A DNA stretch of 64,000 nt from Bacillota bacterium. Its GTDB lineage: Bacteria > Bacillota > Clostridia > Christensenellales > SZUA-584. Below, piece by piece: positions 43,803-52,747 of this stretch. The notes beneath the pieces were generated by a model. That model did not search any database. It was not told the DNA's origin and was given only the letters and a program-made list of their open reading frames with translations. Within the stretch, counting starts at the first letter, position 1, and each line of letters begins with the position of its first letter. The DNA lies in contig JAEWRI010000039.1 in the NCBI GenBank assembly GCA_023460085.1, positions 48,326 to 112,325 on the forward strand, read 5' to 3'. Position numbers and translations under genes: made by a program.

Positions 43803-45566
43803 TCAGCGGATAATATACGCGCCGCCGGGTATGATTTTGCATTCCTTTTTAATGCTGCTGGCTTCGGCGGAAAGCGCGTAAACGTTGGGGAAGCGGTCTT
43901 TCCGGGTGGAAATGCCCGCGATGGACAGCGTGACGAGCGGATACTGTTCTTCGATACCGCGCCGGTTGCGGGCGGTGATGTATCCATTGAGGATATCTTC
44001 TTCGCTGAACAAGGTTGCGGAAACACGGGCGAACGCATCGATGAGGCTCTCGCATAGTGTTGGGGCGTTTTCATCGGAGACAACGGCCACAAAGTCGTCG
44101 CCGCCGATGTGCCCTATAAAATCGTTCTCGTTCACCGCGGAGGCGATAAGCTTGGCCAGCTGCGCGATCATGCGATCACCGTTTTCGAATCCGTATACGT
44201 CGTTATACGCCTTGAAGTTGTCAATGTCGAAATAGAGCACGCAGCGGGGAGTGGGGGATTGCAGCAAATCGGCGAGCGCCTTTTCGATCAGCACGTTTCC
44301 CGGCAGCATGGTGAGCGGATTCATCTGTGCTGCCTGTGCCACCTCAATTTCTATCGTCTTGTCCAGCAGGTCGCGTATGGTCACGATTCCATAGTATTTG
44401 CCGTCCATCGTGACGGTGATGAAGTCATATACCTGATTCTCCGGGCGCGCCATGGCAAGTTTGCCCGCCACATTGACGGGCGTCTTGTAGTCGAGACTTA
44501 GAAAGTCCGTGTCCATTACATCCCGGACCGCTTTTCGCGAATAAAGGCTGTAGCCGTATGCGCCTGCTACCACCTGATTGAGCCGGTTGCAGGTGACCAC
44601 TCCCTCCACAAAGCTGCCTTTAACCACGCAGAAGCCTGCCACATCCCGCGCCTTGTCCATGCGCTCGTAAACCTCCGATATGGGAGCGTGCGAATCGGTC
44701 AGCATTGCGTCCACACAAAGGTTGCCAATGTATATTTCGGAGATGTGATAGCTGCGCAGGTGATTGCGCCGCACATTGATATCAGTGATGGCGTGGACGA
44801 CTTCCGGACGGATGAGTGCAACCGCGCCCGGCCTGCCGATGAGGAATCCCTGACCGTAGTGAACACCGAACAGTATCAGCGTTTCCAGTTCCGCAGCCGT
44901 TTCAATGCCTTCCGCGATAAGATAGGTTCCCGTGATGCGCGAATACTCCTGCATGCTTTTTACAAGCGCCTGTTTAACGGTATCCTTGTCGATACCGCGA
45001 ATCAGGTTCATATCGAGTTTCAGGTAATGCGGCTGAACATCCGAAATCAGGTTAAGGCCGGCATATCCCGCGCCCGCGTCATCGATGGCGATTTGATAAT
45101 TCTGCGCTTTGTAATGGCCGATGGCCTGGCGAAATTCGCCGTTGTTGAGTATTGCGCGCCGCTCTGTAATCTCAAATACAATGCGCTCGGGATCGATGCC
45201 AAACGCTTTCAGATATTCTCTGGTGAACCCTGCTTTAAACTGGGGATCCTCAATTACGCTGGGATTGACATTGAGGAATAATCTGACCTTGGAGCCGGAG
45301 GACTGATACGCCTCGAGCGCTTTTGTGCGGCACAGCCGTTCCAGATCCCACAGGCATTGCGCGTCTTCCGCAAGAGCAAACAGCATATCGGGACTTTCCA
45401 AAACCGAACCTTCGGGCCCGCGGCTTAACGCCTCATACCCAAGAATAACCGCATCCCGCAGGGAAACGATCGGCTGAAACAGCGGTCTTATTCGGCCATC
45501 CGCAATCACCTGCCGGAGTTCCCCGTATAATGCTGAGGCCTCTTCTTCATTATTAAAACGCAGCAT
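43803..45566 (-). CDS. EAL - CBS pair - GGDEF(GGDDF) protein
   Basis: 587 aa c-di-GMP protein. EAL domain at about 1-250 with catalytic residues present: EAL in GYEALSRGP, N in FLNVNPS, E in FEITERR, DD in AIDDAGAGYAGL, K in LKLDMN, E in AEGIET. It is therefore likely an active phosphodiesterase. Two CBS repeats cover about 275-400. The GGDEF domain at about 410-587 has GGDDF near 488, and the inhibitory RxxD site reads NENDF (Arg missing). Whether it makes c-di-GMP or only binds GTP is open. No membrane helix. ATG at 45566 after AGGAG. Confidence 0.92.
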   Translation of the reverse strand: MLRFNNEEEASALYGELRQVIADGRIRPLFQPIVSLRDAVILGYEALSRGPEGSVLESPDMLFALAEDAQCLWDLERLCRTKALEAYQSSGSKVRLFLNVNPSVIEDPQFKAGFTREYLKAFGIDPERIVFEITERRAILNNGEFRQAIGHYKAQNYQIAIDDAGAGYAGLNLISDVQPHYLKLDMNLIRGIDKDTVKQALVKSMQEYSRITGTYLIAEGIETAAELETLILFGVHYGQGFLIGRPGAVALIRPEVVHAITDINVRRNHLRSYHISEIYIGNLCVDAMLTDSHAPISEVYERMDKARDVAGFCVVKGSFVEGVVTCNRLNQVVAGAYGYSLYSRKAVRDVMDTDFLSLDYKTPVNVAGKLAMARPENQVYDFITVTMDGKYYGIVTIRDLLDKTIEIEVAQAAQMNPLTMLPGNVLIEKALADLLQSPTPRCVLYFDIDNFKAYNDVYGFENGDRMIAQLAKLIASAVNENDFIGHIGGDDFVAVVSDENAPTLCESLIDAFARVSATLFSEEDILNGYITARNRRGIEEQYPLVTLSIAGISTRKDRFPNVYALSAEASSIKKECKIIPGGAYIIR

Positions 45567-45800
45567 ATTACTCCTAAGCCGTCTTTCTATAAACATTATC
45601 GTATACGGCAAAGGCGTCTGCAATGTGTCTTTGTTATATTCAGGTAAACTTTTTGACGGGGCAATAGGCTGTCCTGGTGTCAGGCGGCATTCGGGCGGGA
45701 CAATGCCCGGCCGCTTCGTTTACACACGTTTACACACGTTTTTTTGGACATGCAGTTGTGACTTGGCCGTATGTTATCCCTGGGATGGGTATATTCGTTT

Positions 45801-46466
45801 TCATTCAGCCGGCACTGTCCGCCGCTGCCCGTCTCCAGCTTTTAATCCGGCGAGTATGAGTACTGCTTCGCGGCGATTTTTCACTTCAAGCTTGGAGTAG
45901 AGCGTGCTGACATAGTTTTTTGCAGTGCCGAGCGTGATTCCCAGCGCCTTCGCGATGCTGTCGTTGGCATACCCTTTCATGAGGAGATTGGCAATATCCT
46001 GTTCGCGCTGCGTAAGGGCGAAATCGTCCAGCGACTTCGCGATGCGAGGAATCTGCGCGATGATGCGCGCCGCAATGGATGCGGGAATGGTCACGTTGCC
46101 CGCATAGGCATCGCGGATGGCGGCGGTCAGCCGTTCGCCGGACATATCCTTGAGCAGGTATCCGTCCGCGCCGCTGTGAAACGCCTCCAGGATATAGGAA
46201 TCGGGATCGAACGTGGTGAGAATCAGTACCACCGTCCGGGGATGCCGCTGTTTGATGGCCTTAAGCGCGTCCAACCCGGACATCTCGGGCATCTGAATAT
46301 CAAGAAGCACCACGTCGGGCTCCATCGTATCGGTATATTGAAGCGCTGTGCGGCCGTCCGCAGCGGTCGCAATTACTTCAATATCGGAGTGGGCTTCCAA
46401 TATAATGCGGATTCCTTCGCTGATTAACTGCTGATCGTCCGCTACGAGTACTCTGATTTTATTCAC
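45801..46466 (-). CDS. NarL/LuxR-family response regulator
   Basis: 221 aa. Receiver domain at 1-120 with acidic pocket ADDQQ, phospho-Asp in VLLDIQMPE near 55, Thr in ILTTFD and Lys in LLKDMS. LuxR helix-turn-helix at about 150-212 (LTQREQDIANLLMKGYANDS, then AKNYVSTLYSKL). GTG at 46466 is the start with GGAGG 7 nt upstream. It overlaps the histidine kinase gene by 8 nt. The spacing to the EAL gene (235 nt) leaves a functional link open. Confidence 0.93.
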   Translation of the reverse strand: MNKIRVLVADDQQLISEGIRIILEAHSDIEVIATAADGRTALQYTDTMEPDVVLLDIQMPEMSGLDALKAIKQRHPRTVVLILTTFDPDSYILEAFHSGADGYLLKDMSGERLTAAIRDAYAGNVTIPASIAARIIAQIPRIAKSLDDFALTQREQDIANLLMKGYANDSIAKALGITLGTAKNYVSTLYSKLEVKNRREAVLILAGLKAGDGQRRTVPAE

Positions 46467-47658
46467 TGGATACCTCCGTTCCGGCTTCATCCGGTATGCA
46501 AATTGTAAGTACACAGCCGCGGCTGCCATCAATGCGCAACGTACCATTCAGCTTTTCGGCATCCTGCCGCATCTTGGTCAGTCCGCACCCCGCGGTGAAT
46601 TCGCAAAAACCTTCCCCGTCATCCTGAAGCGTAAAAAGCCAGCCGCTTTTACAGCGCGTCAGGCTGAAGTCGAATGCTTGCGCTGCGCCGTGCCGGATAC
46701 CATTTGTCAGGCCTTCCGTCAGCGCATTGTATATAAATACCCGCAGCTTTGGGGGCAGGGCATCCAGCGTGGCTGCATCCTGTGCGTCCAGACTGTGCCG
46801 GATGACAACACCTGCATGGATCTCCGCTTCGCTCATGAGTTTTTTAAGGCGCTGTGTGAGCCCCTTATCTTCTTCGTCCAACAGCGAACCGCCGGTGATT
46901 ACATGCCTCAATGCCTGCATAGACTGCCGGATTTGTTCTGACGCCAGCGCAAGCCGGGCTTTGGAGCTTTGCGGATCATTGTCCAAAAGCACTTCGGATG
47001 CCTGAACGCCTATCAGCGCGGTGGTCAGAAGATGCCCCATTTTGTCATGCAGCTCACGCAGCAGCAATTCGCGTGCGCGCAGATCGGCGGTTTCCTTAAG
47101 TTCTTCCATGCTGGTTTGCAGCTGCCCCAGCGCCTCCTCCAACTGCGTTGATTTATCCTGAAGCTGTTCAGCCAAGGCTCGGTTTCTCTGTTCGGCAATA
47201 AGCGCGTACCGTGCGATAAACATTCCGGCCAGTATAAATAATCTCGGCAGCAGGTATCGCGCGCAGGCGGCCTCAAAGGCTGTGAGCGTATAGGTGCCGC
47301 CCAGAGTGGGTAACAGGCTTAACAACACCATAAATACAGCGATAGGACCACTGCGGCGAAGTTTTAAATGGAACACTGCAGCAGATCCGACGATGAGGTA
47401 ATAAAAGCCGGGATAATAACTGGAATCGAAGAACTGTATGCCGACGCACAGCACGGTTGCCGCAGCCAGCAGCCATATGCTGAAATAGCCGTCTCGGAGG
47501 TTGAGGTGGCTCATATATGCCAGCAGCAGCGACAGCAGAGCAAAGAGTCCCAGCGCAATGAACCGGCCCGAGTCAGTGTTGAAGGACATGATTACAAAGC
47601 CTAAGATCAGTGCGGAATACATGACGCCGGAAGTAGCGGAAAGAGGTTTACTGTTCAT
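46459..47658 (-). CDS. NarL-system sensor histidine kinase
   Basis: 399 aa. About six membrane helices in residues 10-165 with no large outside domain, so the signal is probably in the membrane. A coiled linker (QLQDKSTQLEEALGQLQTSM) follows, then HisKA_3 with the phospho-His in RELHDKMGHLL near 205, and an HATPase domain with NGIRHG (N box), DDGEGF and GCGLTKMRQ (G boxes). ATG at 47658 after AGGAGG. Pairs with the response regulator downstream. Confidence 0.92.
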   Translation of the reverse strand: MNSKPLSATSGVMYSALILGFVIMSFNTDSGRFIALGLFALLSLLLAYMSHLNLRDGYFSIWLLAAATVLCVGIQFFDSSYYPGFYYLIVGSAAVFHLKLRRSGPIAVFMVLLSLLPTLGGTYTLTAFEAACARYLLPRLFILAGMFIARYALIAEQRNRALAEQLQDKSTQLEEALGQLQTSMEELKETADLRARELLLRELHDKMGHLLTTALIGVQASEVLLDNDPQSSKARLALASEQIRQSMQALRHVITGGSLLDEEDKGLTQRLKKLMSEAEIHAGVVIRHSLDAQDAATLDALPPKLRVFIYNALTEGLTNGIRHGAAQAFDFSLTRCKSGWLFTLQDDGEGFCEFTAGCGLTKMRQDAEKLNGTLRIDGSRGCVLTICIPDEAGTEVSSE

Positions 47659-47669
47659 GCTCGTTCCTC

Positions 47670-48085
47670 CTGGCCTCAATTTATCACAGGACAGACGGAA
47701 CAGCAAGCTGGTGGCCCGTCAGTGGGAACAGGTTGCCCCGCACCAGAATCGGGAGGAGTATAAATTGGGAATGATCCTGGTTGTTGTATTCTTCGATTTC
47801 CCGACCCCGGTGCCGGACATATGCGCAGAAGCGGCGATGCCGCTTTACGCCGAATGGGGAAAGATGAATGGCTGCAAGCATCAGCACCGACGGGATACGA
47901 CCGCTGTGAGGTGGCTGACGTGGTGTTCTGCTGCGCTTGCGGGCAGTTTGTTCTCATCATATGCTGACTTCCAACCGGAAACGGGCCAGAAGCTCCCACT
48001 GCTCACTGTATGTGATTTTTATCCTCTGTACAAGTGACAATGAGAGAAGAAGGTCATATGACTCCGCGCTGCCCCTCTGGACGCA
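47670..48085. other. Intergenic stretch without a recognisable gene
   Basis: About 415 nt between the kinase gene's ribosome site and the terminator of the anti-sigma gene. Open frames exist on both strands but none has a ribosome site with homology or codon use I trust. A frame on the plus strand contains GMILVVVFFDFPTPVP, which faintly recalls a Cas2 N-terminus but fails beyond it. Perhaps a decayed gene. Confidence 0.4.
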
Positions 48086-48116
48086 AAAATACCGGCCGCC
48101 TATGCCGCCGGTATTT
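48086..48116 (-). terminator. Terminator of ECF sigma operon
   Basis: AAATACCGGC / GCCGGTATTT with a 10-nt loop, followed on the minus strand by TT-TTTGCG. Lies 20 nt beyond the anti-sigma stop. Confidence 0.8.
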
Positions 48117-48135
48117 ACTCTATGGTTGTTCCCGA

Positions 48136-48831
48136 TCAGTCCCTTCGCGTAATGCTCTCTGCGATCTTAAAGAGTTCGTCTCTTGAAACCTGGCCTGTCA
48201 GCATCAAAGAAGTGTTATCAATTTGAAATATCAATGTACGCATTCTTTCTGTCTCATAATACTCTGCTGCGTGATCAAAAAGAGTGATTGATTCTGCGGC
48301 TGCGTCTTCGTTATCAATCCCTACGGAGGTGCCGGACAACAGCTTTTTTAGTACGATTTCATCTTTGCCGTTGAAGAATGTGGCACGAAAAGTTGAGCCG
48401 ATCGGTTCAATGCTTTCTACCCAATAATTTTCAGGCATGTACGAGGGCAAATATAATCCTTCAATGCTGCCATTAAAGTCTTTATAATCCACCTTATTGT
48501 CGATTACTTTTATGGTGATAGAGCTTTGATTAAATTCTTTGAAATAATTCAGCACAGGTACTCTGAATGCCTCTACGCTGAAAATTACAGTCGAAAAAAC
48601 GATAATGACGATTGCGGCAATAGCCCCGGCTTTTAACAGGCGCTTTGCTGATTTTCTGCGCTGGGCACCGTTGAACATGTAATTCATGCGCCTTGAAAAT
48701 GAAGGTGTCAAATCTGCCGACGGGTCGGGCGCTTCAGCAACGGGCAGTACCGGAGGCTCAGACAGTTTTTTATCCACAGCGTATTTGATGATTTCATTAA
48801 ATACATTATTTCGCAGTTTGTTTTTATCCAT
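48136..48831 (-). CDS. Anti-sigma-type membrane protein with DUF4367 domain
   Basis: 231 aa. Cytoplasmic N-terminus (about 1-65), one membrane helix (AGAIAAIVIIVFSTVIFSV, about 67-87) and an extracytoplasmic DUF4367-like domain (GLYLPSYMPENYWVESIE, then LIFQIDNTSLMLTGQVSRDE). Such proteins usually hold their ECF sigma factor at the membrane. Start ATG overlaps the sigma stop by 8 nt. Base composition is AT-richer than the surroundings. Confidence 0.85.
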   Translation of the reverse strand: MDKNKLRNNVFNEIIKYAVDKKLSEPPVLPVAEAPDPSADLTPSFSRRMNYMFNGAQRRKSAKRLLKAGAIAAIVIIVFSTVIFSVEAFRVPVLNYFKEFNQSSITIKVIDNKVDYKDFNGSIEGLYLPSYMPENYWVESIEPIGSTFRATFFNGKDEIVLKKLLSGTSVGIDNEDAAAESITLFDHAAEYYETERMRTLIFQIDNTSLMLTGQVSRDELFKIAESITRRD

Positions 48832-49378
48832 TTAATTGATCCTGTCCCTTCTTCAGCCGAGCAAGCATGGCTTGCTTTGCCCTGAACAGTCTGACTCTCA
48901 CGAGTTGTTCTGAAATATCCAACAGGTTGGCTATTTCTCTGTTGGTGTAGTCGGAGATGTATTTCATCATCAAAACGTCCGCATATTTTGGGTCAAGCTC
49001 GCCCAATATGGTATAGACGTCGTGGGCATCCTCTTCGCTGATGAGCATGTCGATGGGGACATATTCGTTGTCAGGGGAAATATTGATGAGTTCGTCTTCA
49101 ACCGCAATTTCTCTTTTCCGCTTTTTATAGATACCCAGCGCTACATTCTTGACGATGATAATCAGAAAAGATTGCGTTCGGTTGTCAGAAATCGAGTCGA
49201 TTTCGAATCTGCTGTTGAGCAGCTTCTTGAAAGCAATTTGTACGGCGTCTTCTGCCAGATGGATGTCGTGGAGGATATCCCAGGCGATGTACAGCATGGA
49301 CCTCCCATGCTCAATGAAAAGCTTCTGAAGTACTTCGCTTTTTTCCACGGTCAGTGTGTGAACAAACTTATAGCTCAT
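48824..49378 (-). CDS. ECF-type RNA polymerase sigma factor
   Basis: 184 aa. Region 2 at about 15-85 (LYIAWDILHDIHLAEDAVQI, FKKLL) and region 4 at about 125-180 (LDPKYADVLMMKYISDYTNR, EIANLLDISEQLVRVRLFRA). The start is uncertain: ATG at 49378 gives a normal-length N-terminus but a weak ribosome site (GCGGAT), and the frame stays open to 49519. Followed and overlapped by the probable anti-sigma gene. Regulon unknown; autoregulation is usual for the group. Confidence 0.88.
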   Translation of the reverse strand: MSYKFVHTLTVEKSEVLQKLFIEHGRSMLYIAWDILHDIHLAEDAVQIAFKKLLNSRFEIDSISDNRTQSFLIIIVKNVALGIYKKRKREIAVEDELINISPDNEYVPIDMLISEEDAHDVYTILGELDPKYADVLMMKYISDYTNREIANLLDISEQLVRVRLFRAKQAMLARLKKGQDQLNG

Positions 49379-49406
49379 ATCCGCAGAATAGCATGCGCCA
49401 ACCCTT

Positions 49407-49456
49407 CCGTCAACTGACGGCATGCAATATTCCATATACTGTTTGTACTTGTACAA
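49407..49456. promoter_or_regulatory. Inverted repeats before the ECF sigma gene
   Basis: CCGTCA-AC-TGACGG at 49407-49420 and TTGTAC-TT-GTACAA at 49443-49456 lie 30-80 nt before the likely start. They may be operators or part of a self-recognised promoter. A sigma-A -35/-10 pair is not clear. Confidence 0.4.
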
Positions 49457-49576
49457 TTGAGCAGCGAGCTGCCAGGCCCTTACGATTCGCAAGCGGAATG
49501 TGTATCCATTGCTTTGCATAAAAAAGCTGGACGTTGTGCGCTGATTTGGGTAATATAACCCGGAAGGGGTGTTTCA

Positions 49577-50437
49577 ATGATACGGTTTGGACCATCGGGC
49601 AATTCAGACAGTTTTTACGCGCAGGGGCATAAACGCACCACCGAAGCGTTTCGGTGGATCGCGGGAATGGGGCTCAACGCGTTTGAATATTCGTTCGGAC
49701 GCGGCGTGCAGCTATCGCAGGCGACCGCGGAAGCCATCGGTGAGGCGGCAGCTTTGGAAAGCGTCGCGCTGAGTGTACATGCGCCATATTACATTAACCT
49801 TGCGACGGAGGACACTGATAAGGCGGCGGCGAATATCCGTTACCTCATGCAATCGGTAACGGCGGCGCGCTGGATGGGCGCAGTGCGCGTGGTGTTTCAC
49901 CCGGGTACGCCCGGCAAGCTTCCGTATGCCGACGCGTTTACGCGTGTAAAGGCAGGGCTGCTGGTTGCGGCAGAGGCACTGGGCACCGCACTGGATGACG
50001 TTGCGCTGTGCCCTGAAACCATGGGCAGGCCGAGCCAGATAGGGAGCCTCGAAGAAACGATTGAGTTATGTGCGCTGGACAGCCGGTTTTTACCGGCACT
50101 GGATTTTGCCCATCTGCACGCACGCGGCAGGGGAGCCATCAATACCGAGCAGGACTACGAAGCCATATTGAACAAGCTGGAGGCTGGGCTGGACCCGGAA
50201 CGCGCGAAGCGCTTTCACATCCACTTTGCGCATATTCAGTACACGGCCGCGGGCGAGAAGATGCACCGCAAGTTTTCGGATGAAGGTTTCGGGCCGGACT
50301 TTACGCCGTTGGCGCGGCAGCTCGTACGACGGGGCATGGAACCGGTGGTAATCTGCGAGTCTCAGGGTACGATGGCCGAGGACGCAGCGGAGATGAAACG
50401 GATTTATATGGAAGAGAGGGAAGCATATGAGGATTGA
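49577..50437 (+). CDS. nfo: Endonuclease IV family protein (AP endonuclease)
   Basis: 286 aa TIM-barrel enzyme that cuts DNA 5' to abasic sites. Metal ligands of the family are visible: SVHAPYYIN (His near 69), VVFHPGTPG (near 108), CPETMGR (Glu near 138), LDFAHLHARG (Asp/His near 175), HIHFAHIQ (near 215) and CESQ (Glu near 258). ATG at 49577 after GGAAGGGG. First of three genes read together with the peptidase and EF-P. Confidence 0.9.
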   Translation: MIRFGPSGNSDSFYAQGHKRTTEAFRWIAGMGLNAFEYSFGRGVQLSQATAEAIGEAAALESVALSVHAPYYINLATEDTDKAAANIRYLMQSVTAARWMGAVRVVFHPGTPGKLPYADAFTRVKAGLLVAAEALGTALDDVALCPETMGRPSQIGSLEETIELCALDSRFLPALDFAHLHARGRGAINTEQDYEAILNKLEAGLDPERAKRFHIHFAHIQYTAAGEKMHRKFSDEGFGPDFTPLARQLVRRGMEPVVICESQGTMAEDAAEMKRIYMEEREAYED

Positions 50438-51485
50438 CAGACTGAGGACGGAAATGGGAAAGAGCGACGCGGACGCCGCGCTGATAACAGCGGTGGAAAA
50501 TGTCGCTTACTATTCGGGGTTTTCGGGGCATAGCAGTCAGCTTCTGGTCACGCCCGATGAGAAATATTTCTTTACGGATTTCCGCTATACCGAACAGGCG
50601 GAGTCGGAGACGAACTTCACGGTAGTGGAGACCAAGGGCGCCACGCGCGTGCAGACACTGTTCGAGTACGCCGCAAAACACGGCGTAAAGAAGCTGGGTA
50701 TAGACCTTGCGGACGTATCGTATTCCTCTTTTAAATCATATCTTGAGCACATCGGGGAAGAGGCTATGGTAGATCTTTCGGCGGCAATATCCGATCAGCG
50801 CGCAGTGAAGGATGCCGACGAACTGGAACTGATTGCAAAGGGCGCGAAGCACAATGATATGCTGTTTGCGCATATGTGCAAGCTTTTAAAGCCGGGACTG
50901 AGCGAGCTGGATATTCGCGCGGAGATCATCTATTTTATGCACCGCCATGGCGCGGACGTTGCGTTCGATCCTATCGTAGCTTCAGGTGAGAACAGCAGTC
51001 TGCCGCATGCGACGCCTTCGGATCGGAAGATACAGCCGGGTGATTTTGTGACGATGGACTATGGCTGCCGGTTTAACGGATACTGCTCCGATTTTACCCG
51101 CACGGTCGTCATTTCGCATATGGACAAAGAGCAGCAAAAAGTATATGATGTAGTGAAGTGTGCAGGCGATTTGGCGCTGCAGACACTGGCTGCGGGCAAG
51201 GACGCGCGCGCGATTGATGCGGCGGCACGCGGTTACATTGCGGCGGCGGGATACGGAGACGCTTTCGGTCATGGCTTGGGTCACGGTGTGGGACGTCTGA
51301 TTCATGAAGCGCCTACGCTCAACGAGATTTCGGAGGCGGTTCTGGAAGAGGGCATGGTCGTAACCGTTGAGCCGGGCATTTATCTCAAAGGACGATGGGG
51401 CGTGCGTATCGAGGACTTGTGCATCGTAAGGAACGGCGGCTGTGAGAACCTGAATTCTGCGCCGCGAGAACTCATAATCATATGA
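50427..51485 (+). CDS. Xaa-Pro aminopeptidase (M24B)
   Basis: 352 aa cytoplasmic metallopeptidase removing N-terminal residues before proline. A creatinase-like N-domain (about 1-125) precedes the pita-bread catalytic domain. The five metal ligands are in TMDYGCRFNGYCSDFTRT (two Asp), HGLGHGVGRLIHE (His), VTVEPGIYL (Glu) and GVRIEDL (Glu). It overlaps nfo by 11 nt and is followed by efp after 13 nt, the usual pepP-efp pairing in Firmicutes. Confidence 0.95.
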   Translation: MRIDRLRTEMGKSDADAALITAVENVAYYSGFSGHSSQLLVTPDEKYFFTDFRYTEQAESETNFTVVETKGATRVQTLFEYAAKHGVKKLGIDLADVSYSSFKSYLEHIGEEAMVDLSAAISDQRAVKDADELELIAKGAKHNDMLFAHMCKLLKPGLSELDIRAEIIYFMHRHGADVAFDPIVASGENSSLPHATPSDRKIQPGDFVTMDYGCRFNGYCSDFTRTVVISHMDKEQQKVYDVVKCAGDLALQTLAAGKDARAIDAAARGYIAAAGYGDAFGHGLGHGVGRLIHEAPTLNEISEAVLEEGMVVTVEPGIYLKGRWGVRIEDLCIVRNGGCENLNSAPRELIII

Positions 51486-51498
51486 TGGAGGAAAACCA

Positions 51499-52056
51499 AT
51501 GGTAACAGCCGGAGATTTCAGAAAGGGTTTGACGATAGAAATAGACGAGCAGGTCTGGGTGATCGTGGATTTTCAGCACGTGAAACCCGGCAAGGGCGCG
51601 GCATTTGTACGCACCACGATTAAAAACGTCATGCAGGGCAAGGTTCTGGAGCGGACCTTCAATCCGTCCGAGAAATTCCCCAAGGCGCATGTGGAAACCA
51701 AAACGATGGAATACCTGTACAGCGACGGTGAGCTGTATTATTTCATGGATCAGGAAACTTACGAACAGATGCCGCTCAATCACGACCAAGTGGAAGACGC
51801 GCTCAACTACATCAAGGAGAACATGACCGTCACAGTCCGGTTCTTCAAAGGTGTTGCGTTCTCGGTAGAGCCGCCGAACTTCGTAGAACTGCGCATTGCA
51901 GAGACGGAACCGGGCTTCAAGGGCGACACAGCCACTTCCGGCAACAAGCCCGCGATACTGGAAACGGGTGCGAAGATCATGGTGCCGCTGTTTATCAACC
52001 AGGATGACTTGATCCGTGTGGATACGCGCACCGGCGAGTACATGGAAAGAGCATAA
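51499..52056 (+). CDS. efp: Elongation factor P
   Basis: 185 aa translation factor that rescues ribosomes stalled at polyproline. Three beta-barrel domains; the loop that enters the peptidyl-transferase centre is KPGKGAAFVR, with Lys near 32 as the modification site. C-terminal GDTATSGNKPAILETGA is typical. No modification enzyme (epmA/B, ymfI) is seen next to it. ATG at 51499 after TGGAGG. Confidence 0.97.
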   Translation: MVTAGDFRKGLTIEIDEQVWVIVDFQHVKPGKGAAFVRTTIKNVMQGKVLERTFNPSEKFPKAHVETKTMEYLYSDGELYYFMDQETYEQMPLNHDQVEDALNYIKENMTVTVRFFKGVAFSVEPPNFVELRIAETEPGFKGDTATSGNKPAILETGAKIMVPLFINQDDLIRVDTRTGEYMERA

Positions 52057-52080
52057 CGCAATTCGAACTGCAACTTGGGA

Positions 52081-52103
52081 AAGGCTCGGAGACGGGCCTT
52101 TTT
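52081..52103 (+). terminator. Terminator of nfo-pepP-efp operon
   Basis: AAGGCTC / GGGCCTT (one G-T pair), loop GGAGAC, then TTT-ACTTT. Confidence 0.75.
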
Positions 52104-52147
52104 ACTTTCAAGCGATTCCAAAGGCAGGGATACACGGGAGGTGAACC

Positions 52148-52585
52148 ATGGAAAGACAAACTGCACTCATGAAAGGGATTGCCATTGCCGGAACGGCCTT
52201 TGCGGGTGCTCCGATACTGCTGACGATAATCACCGGCATCGCGGCAACGATAGCGGAAGGCAGACTGCTGGTGGATTATATGATGCCTGCGGAGCTTTTC
52301 CTCATTTCTCTGGCGGGAGGGTTGCTGCTGCTCTGGCCGGCGATGCGCACGCGGCAGATGCGCGCGCCTGTTATCGCAGGAGCCGTATCAATGTGCGTAT
52401 TTATCGCCGCTTGTCAGGGGATCGCGCTGCTCAGCGGGATTGCCACAGGCGAAGCCGCAGCGGCGGGCACTGTGTGGATCGCGGTGCTGGCGGCGCTTGC
52501 GCTGTATACGGCTGCGGTGATCGAAACATGCGTCACCGGGATAGTATTAACGCGAAGGTTGTTTCAACAACGGCCCTTGAATTAA
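52148..52585 (+). CDS. Small integral membrane protein
   Basis: 145 aa, four hydrophobic segments (about 8-33, 45-65, 73-98, 103-130), rich in Ala/Gly, without recognisable motifs. ATG at 52148 after GGGAGGTG. Function unknown. Confidence 0.7.
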   Translation: MERQTALMKGIAIAGTAFAGAPILLTIITGIAATIAEGRLLVDYMMPAELFLISLAGGLLLLWPAMRTRQMRAPVIAGAVSMCVFIAACQGIALLSGIATGEAAAAGTVWIAVLAALALYTAAVIETCVTGIVLTRRLFQQRPLN

Positions 52586-52648
52586 CGTTATCGAATTTTG
52601 CAGCAAATATTTTCGGTATTCTCCGCAGCATAATATGTCCCAAGGGTA

Positions 52649-52708
52649 TTGACAGGGAGCGGAAGGTGTAGTAGTATAGCCTCGTGGTTAGCATATGCTA
52701 ACCACGAG
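52649..52708 (+). promoter_or_regulatory. Promoter with 28-bp perfect palindrome
   Basis: TTGACA (52649-52654), 17 nt, TAGTAT (52672-52677). Four bases on, 52681-52708 is a perfect palindrome: CTCGTGGTTAGCAT followed by its exact complement. It covers the predicted transcription start near 52684. The inner TTAGCATATGCTAA is of the size and symmetry of Fur/DtxR-family metal-regulator boxes, and the genes behind it (DUF3793, flavodoxin) are often iron-responsive. The regulator is inferred. Confidence 0.8.
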
Positions 52709-52747
52709 CAGCCGAGTGTTTTGCTGCAAAAGGACAGGATGGCATAA

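Noticed and set aside
47501..48037. Plus-strand frame with ILVVVFFDFPTP, considered as a Cas2 fragment
   Set aside because: Only the first strand resembles Cas2; the rest lacks the family's pattern, there is no cas1 or repeat array, and the frame begins inside the histidine kinase gene. Treated as non-coding.
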